Source: Thermoplasmata archaeon (GTDB lineage: Archaea > Thermoplasmatota > Thermoplasmata > Lutacidiplasmatales > UBA184). From it: a DNA stretch of 9,750 nucleotides. The translations under genes were made by a program, and so were the position numbers. Below are positions 6,651 through 9,750 of this stretch, one piece after another (the first letter of the stretch is position 1; each line of letters opens with the position of its first letter). Under the pieces are notes generated by a model that saw only the letters and a list, made by a program, of their open reading frames with translations, was not told the origin of the DNA and searched no databases. The stretch covers positions 1 to 9,750 of the forward strand of contig JASHYY010000100.1 in the NCBI GenBank assembly GCA_030042815.1, given 5' to 3'.

Positions 6651-6661
6651 CATTATCTCTC
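6651..6661 (-). promoter_or_regulatory. BRE/box A promoter of the 88-residue gene
   Basis: The minus strand reads AAGAGATAATG here. GATAATG acts as a plausible box A with the purine-rich AAGA ahead of it resembling a TFB-recognition element. Its centre is 28 nt upstream of the ATG at 6626, giving a leaderless message. Confidence 0.6.
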
Positions 6662-6676
6662 CTCCCGAGGGAGGAG
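6661..6676. repeat. inverted repeat abutting the promoter of the 88-residue gene
   Basis: TCCTCCC (6661-6667) and GGGAGGA (6670-6676) are perfect reverse complements separated by GA. The two-base spacer suits a dimeric protein-binding site better than an RNA hairpin. It lies directly upstream of the BRE/box A of the minus-strand gene, where an activator or repressor could contact TFB/TBP. Function is inferred from position only. Confidence 0.4.
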
Positions 6677-6759
6677 CATCGTACGCCCCGCCGCGCCCTC
6701 CGCGGACGGACGCGGCCCGGACCGCGCACGGGCCCGACGACCGGCGGAAGTTCGGCGGG

Positions 6760-6951
6760 TCACGTCCGTGGCGGCGCGTCGCCCGCGCGAGGGCGAAACA
6801 GAGCGCACTGCAGGACCGGTTGCGGCGGGTAGTGCCGTTCCAGGAGCGGGCACCAGACGTAGACGCTGGTGGAGGTCCGGACGTACTTCGGAGGAGCCGC
6901 GCATCGGTGGCAGAGCGACTCGGGAAACGGGAGAGCGCCTACGGAGGCCAT
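6760..6951 (-). CDS. small four-cysteine (putative zinc-ribbon) protein, 63 residues
   Basis: A short protein with ATG start and TGA stop. Cysteines lie at 14 and 17 (LCHRCAAPPKYV), 34 (YVWCPLL) and 49 (PVLQCALF), a CxxC-x16-C-x14-C arrangement able to bind one zinc. The middle, KYVRTSTSVYVWCPLLERHY (22-41), alternates polar and hydrophobic residues like a beta hairpin, and YPPQPVLQCALF (41-52) is compact and non-random. Codon third positions are strongly GC, like the real genes nearby. I do not recognise a named family; such small archaeal zinc ribbons often act in protein-protein or nucleic-acid contacts. It lies 114 nt downstream of the ABC permease stop on the same strand, so it could be read from that transcript; I see no strong box A of its own. 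There is no membrane segment. Confidence 0.65.
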   Translation of the reverse strand: MASVGALPFPESLCHRCAAPPKYVRTSTSVYVWCPLLERHYPPQPVLQCALFRPRAGDAPPRT

Positions 6952-7004
6952 CGACCGTCCGTTGGGAGGCAGAGTTCCCCGCCGCTTGAGGTGTTCATCC
7001 GAGG

Positions 7005-7029
7005 CCGGAACGGGCCAAGGCGTTCCCGG
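7005..7029. repeat. inverted repeat after the ABC permease gene
   Basis: GGAACG (7007-7012) pairs with CGTTCC (7021-7026) around the loop GGCCAAGG. CC at 7005-7006 can extend the stem to GG at 7028-7029 if C7027 bulges. It sits 36 nt beyond the permease stop codon and upstream of the four-cysteine gene. It may take part in 3'-end formation or RNA stability, but no T-run is present. Confidence 0.35.
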
Positions 7030-7065
7030 ACGACGGGGGGCCCACCGGAGTCGCGGCCGGGAGCC

Positions 7066-9750
7066 TCATTCCGAGACGCGCACCGCCTCGGCCGGGGGGA
7101 GTCGGGCGGCGCGCAGCGACGGGAGCGCGATCGCGACGAGCACGAGCAGGTAGGTGATCGCCCCGACCTCGATCACCGTCAGCCACGGAGCGACGAAGTG
7201 CTGGACGTCGTTGGCCGCCGCCTCCGGGCTCACCGAAAGGTTGTAGATGATGAGCAGGCCGAGCCCGGCGCCGATCACCACCCCCAGCACGGTGACCAGA
7301 GAATACTCCAGGATGAGCGACCGGAGAACCATCCCCTGGGTGAACCCGATCGCCCGCAGCATTCCGATCTGTCGGCGTCGCTCCACGACCGCGCGGAGCG
7401 CGAAGATCCCCATCGCCGCGATCCCGACGGCGAGGCCGAGGCCAACGAAGATCTCGAGGAGGCCGATGAAGCCCTCCGTCGTCGCGATCGACTGGGCCAT
7501 CAGGCTCGGGAGGTCGTAGAGGACGAGGCCCGTCGAGAAGAACGCCCGCTTCGCATCCTGCGCGGCGAGGTTGGCCGAGGCGCCGGGGGCGAGCGTCAGG
7601 AAATAGGCGCTCTGGGTCGCGTAGCCGAGGGTCGCCGCCGTCGACGGGTTGAGCCAGACCCCGGTGATGATCGATTCGCTCAGGATCCCGACGACCGTCA
7701 CGTTGGTCGTTCGCGCCCCGTTGGGAGTGGTCACCGAGATGGTCCCTCCGACCCGAACCGTAGGGTGGGCCGAGCTCGCGGTCGAGAACGCGCTCGGGAG
7801 GTTCGAATAGCTCTCGTCCAGGATCGCCGCGGAGGGGTTGGTCGCGACGTCCTCGAACGTCGCCGCCGCGCTCATCCCGTAGAGCGTCGACTGGAACCCG
7901 AAGCCGTTGGTCTGGTAGAAACTCGCCGGACCGCTCGCGTTCGTCGGAGCGGAGTAAAGTCCGTCCCGGTAGGGTTTTCCGGTCCATCCGGAGACGTTGA
8001 TGTCCGCGACGCCGGTGACGAGGGGGACGGCGTTCGAGAACTGGGGTGCGAGCGTGCCGTTCGCCTGGATCTGGCTCCACAGGTTCGGCATCGCCACCTG
8101 CGACTGTCCGAAGAAGGTGTAGCCGCCGGTCTCGGCGGCGATCGAGTCGTTCAGGCTCCCCTGGAGGGTCGAGCCGGCGCCCGCGGTGGCGATCATCGTG
8201 AAGACCACGAGCGAGAAGATCGTGAGGCTGACCGCCGTCCGGCCGGGTTGTCGGGTCGGGTAGTCCATCCCCATCCGGAGGACTGGGCTCGACTGCGCAC
8301 GCTTTCCCAGCAGCCGGCGCAGGAGCCCGACGAGCGGGTCCGCGTTCAGCAGGAGGGCGAGGAGCACCCCTCCGACGAGGATGACGCCCTCGACAAAGAG
8401 ATTGAAGAGGCTGATCGCGTGCGCCGAGCCGAACAGGTACGTGTGGAGGGGCTCGTAGCCCCCCCAGACGACGAGCGCGAGCCCGACGGCGGTGAACACC
8501 ACCCGGTTCTTCAGGAACCGGGCCGCGATCAGTCCGAGCCCGAGGATGACGAGCGCACCGGTGATGATCGGGTAGGAGAGCTGACCGGTCCCCCGGTAGG
8601 TGGCGAAGAACCCGGCCAACCCCAGGACGGCGACGACCGCGCCCAGGTACGCGAGAACGGTGTAGGTCCGCACGGGCGCCTTCGGCTCCGGGATGTCCCG
8701 GATCGCCCGGACGATGTTGAGTTGGCTCGCCCGGCGGCAGGCCACGACGACCGTCACGAGCGTCAGGAGGAACCCGGCGACGTAGGCGATGACGAGGCTC
8801 TGTCCGGTCACGGTGAACGACTGGAGGATCGCGCCCTGGGGGATCCCCTCCGACCGGAGGATCGACCCGGCGAGGACGACGAGGAAGTACCCCACCCCGA
8901 CGCCCACCACCGTCCCGGCCGCGGCGCTGCCGGCGGCGTACGCGACCCCTTCGAAGAAGTAGGCGTAGACGAGCTCGCCGCGCCGCATCCCGATCGCCCG
9001 CAGCATCCCCATCTCGCCCTTGCGCTCCTCGGCGAGCATGACGAAGATCCCGACGATCAGCATCGCTCCCGCGAGGATCGAGAAGAGTCCGAGGACGAGG
9101 AACAGGGTCAGCAGGCTCTGGCCGCTCGTCGCGGCGTGGTCGAGGCCGGTCGAGAGCGGGGTCTTGACGGTGAGGCCGTACTCGCCGAGGAGTCCTTCGA
9201 GCGTCGTGTTGAGGTAGGCGCTCACGGTCGGGGCGATGGACGCGCCCGCGCTCTGCGAGCCGGCGTTCGTGATCGCGATGTAGTTGATCAGGCCCGGGGC
9301 CTTCTCGATCGCCTGCGCCGTGGCGAGCGTGACGAACACGTTCCCCGGGCTCAAGCCGGCGGTGATGAACGCTCCGCGGAGGTTCTCCTGGACCACTGCC
9401 TGGACCTTCAGTTCGACCTCGGTTTGCCCGAAGACGAGGACCGTATCCCCCGCGGTGGCGTTGATCGTGCTCGCGGTCTGGTCGTCGATCAAGACCTCGC
9501 CGGGGAGGGGCCCGGGGATGATCGTCCCGTTGTCCGCGACGAACGTTCCGAGCGCGGCGCTCTGATTGGCGTTGACGCCGATGAGGTTGAGACCGGTCTC
9601 GGGCGTGCCCGTCGACCGGTCGTAGACCGCGGCCCCGTCGATGATCTCGGGCGTGACCCCGACGACCGAACCGTAGCCGGAGACGGCGGTCGAGACGTTG
9701 GTGTACACGGAGTAGGGATAGTAGGCGAGCCCACCGGAGGACGAGGTCCC
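7066..9750 (-). CDS. large FtsX/MacB-type ABC transporter permease, 5' end cut by window
   Basis: The frame stays open to the right edge, so the start is outside; 894 residues are visible. A GTG at 9708 is not a credible start because it lies within an extracytoplasmic domain. Counting from that GTG, the order is: extracytoplasmic domain (1 to about 195); first FtsX domain with membrane segments near 199-226, 247-280 and 301-323; central segments near 349-369, 379-397 and 431-455; a segment near 490-509; a second extracytoplasmic domain (about 510-740) rich in Ser, Thr, Gly and Asn with many N-x-S/T sites; and a second FtsX domain (about 745-865). The cytoplasmic coupling motif occurs twice, as GMLRAIGMRRGEL (234-246) and GMLRAIGFTQGMV (782-794). 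An N-terminal membrane segment is probably missing. Relatives (LolC/E, MacB, BceB types) work with an ATPase in lipoprotein release, peptide export or mechanotransmission; the substrate here is unknown. No ATPase gene lies in the window. Confidence 0.93.
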   Translation of the reverse strand, partial: GTSSSGGLAYYPYSVYTNVSTAVSGYGSVVGVTPEIIDGAAVYDRSTGTPETGLNLIGVNANQSAALGTFVADNGTIIPGPLPGEVLIDDQTASTINATAGDTVLVFGQTEVELKVQAVVQENLRGAFITAGLSPGNVFVTLATAQAIEKAPGLINYIAITNAGSQSAGASIAPTVSAYLNTTLEGLLGEYGLTVKTPLSTGLDHAATSGQSLLTLFLVLGLFSILAGAMLIVGIFVMLAEERKGEMGMLRAIGMRRGELVYAYFFEGVAYAAGSAAAGTVVGVGVGYFLVVLAGSILRSEGIPQGAILQSFTVTGQSLVIAYVAGFLLTLVTVVVACRRASQLNIVRAIRDIPEPKAPVRTYTVLAYLGAVVAVLGLAGFFATYRGTGQLSYPIITGALVILGLGLIAARFLKNRVVFTAVGLALVVWGGYEPLHTYLFGSAHAISLFNLFVEGVILVGGVLLALLLNADPLVGLLRRLLGKRAQSSPVLRMGMDYPTRQPGRTAVSLTIFSLVVFTMIATAGAGSTLQGSLNDSIAAETGGYTFFGQSQVAMPNLWSQIQANGTLAPQFSNAVPLVTGVADINVSGWTGKPYRDGLYSAPTNASGPASFYQTNGFGFQSTLYGMSAAATFEDVATNPSAAILDESYSNLPSAFSTASSAHPTVRVGGTISVTTPNGARTTNVTVVGILSESIITGVWLNPSTAATLGYATQSAYFLTLAPGASANLAAQDAKRAFFSTGLVLYDLPSLMAQSIATTEGFIGLLEIFVGLGLAVGIAAMGIFALRAVVERRRQIGMLRAIGFTQGMVLRSLILEYSLVTVLGVVIGAGLGLLIIYNLSVSPEAAANDVQHFVAPWLTVIEVGAITYLLVLVAIALPSLRAARLPPAEAVRVSE

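Noticed and set aside
6167..6832. Plus-strand open frame beginning within tRNA-Cys
   Set aside because: Starts inside the tRNA and is antisense to small genes with better coding signals; low-complexity product.
6417..6989. Plus-strand open frame of 190 codons opposite the two small minus-strand genes
   Set aside because: No motif and Arg/Gly/Ala-rich composition; the minus strand has the regular cysteine pattern and the promoter.
6234..7065. Possible mobile element or attachment site next to the tRNA gene
   Set aside because: I saw no repeat of the tRNA 3' end downstream and no integrase or transposase.
6995..8080. Minus-strand open frame of 361 codons overlapping the end of the permease gene
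   Set aside because: Out-of-frame shadow of the permease with Arg/Gly/Asp-rich composition.
9706..9708. GTG as the start of the ABC permease
   Set aside because: The frame continues without a stop to base 9750, and the residues there belong to an extracytoplasmic domain that needs an upstream membrane segment.

Overview
The window reads as a GC-rich archaeal chromosome segment. The archaeal signals are: TATA-like box A elements 24-28 nt upstream of the tRNA and of several start codons, start codons that look leaderless, a tRNA-Cys gene without an encoded CCA, an archaeal-style methionyl-tRNA synthetase and a MOFRL-type glycerate kinase. A Thermoplasmatota-like lineage from soil or sediment is my best guess. 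It rests on base composition, gene style and the very large FtsX-type permease, not on a phylogenetic marker I could test. Most of the content is housekeeping metabolism. I found no CRISPR array, insertion sequence, prophage or defence locus.

Layout. Positions 1-2149 (+) hold the 3' part of a DAO-type FAD oxidoreductase, overlapped by a glycerate 2-kinase. The kinase meets thyX (2146-3054, -) head-on, and the two stop codons share one CTAG. An 86-nt divergent promoter region separates thyX from metG (3141-5429, +), which carries a fused C-terminal tRNA-binding domain and an extra tail. metG overlaps a PHP-family phosphoesterase gene by ATGA (5426-6106, +). A tRNA-Cys gene with a clear box A follows at 6161-6233.

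From 6234 to 7065 the DNA is sparser. It holds inverted repeats downstream of the tRNA and two small minus-strand genes: an 88-residue protein with a convincing leaderless promoter and a 63-residue four-cysteine protein that looks like a zinc ribbon. From 7066 to the right edge a large ABC-transporter permease gene runs on the minus strand. It is cut by the window, and its ATPase is not in view.

Functionally, the left part supports glycerate entry into glycolysis (2-phosphoglycerate) and dTMP synthesis. The middle supports translation (Met-tRNA charging and tRNA-Cys). The right part is membrane transport or extracytoplasmic lipid or peptide handling. The least explained material is the small-gene and inverted-repeat zone at 6234-7065 and the C-terminal tail of MetG.
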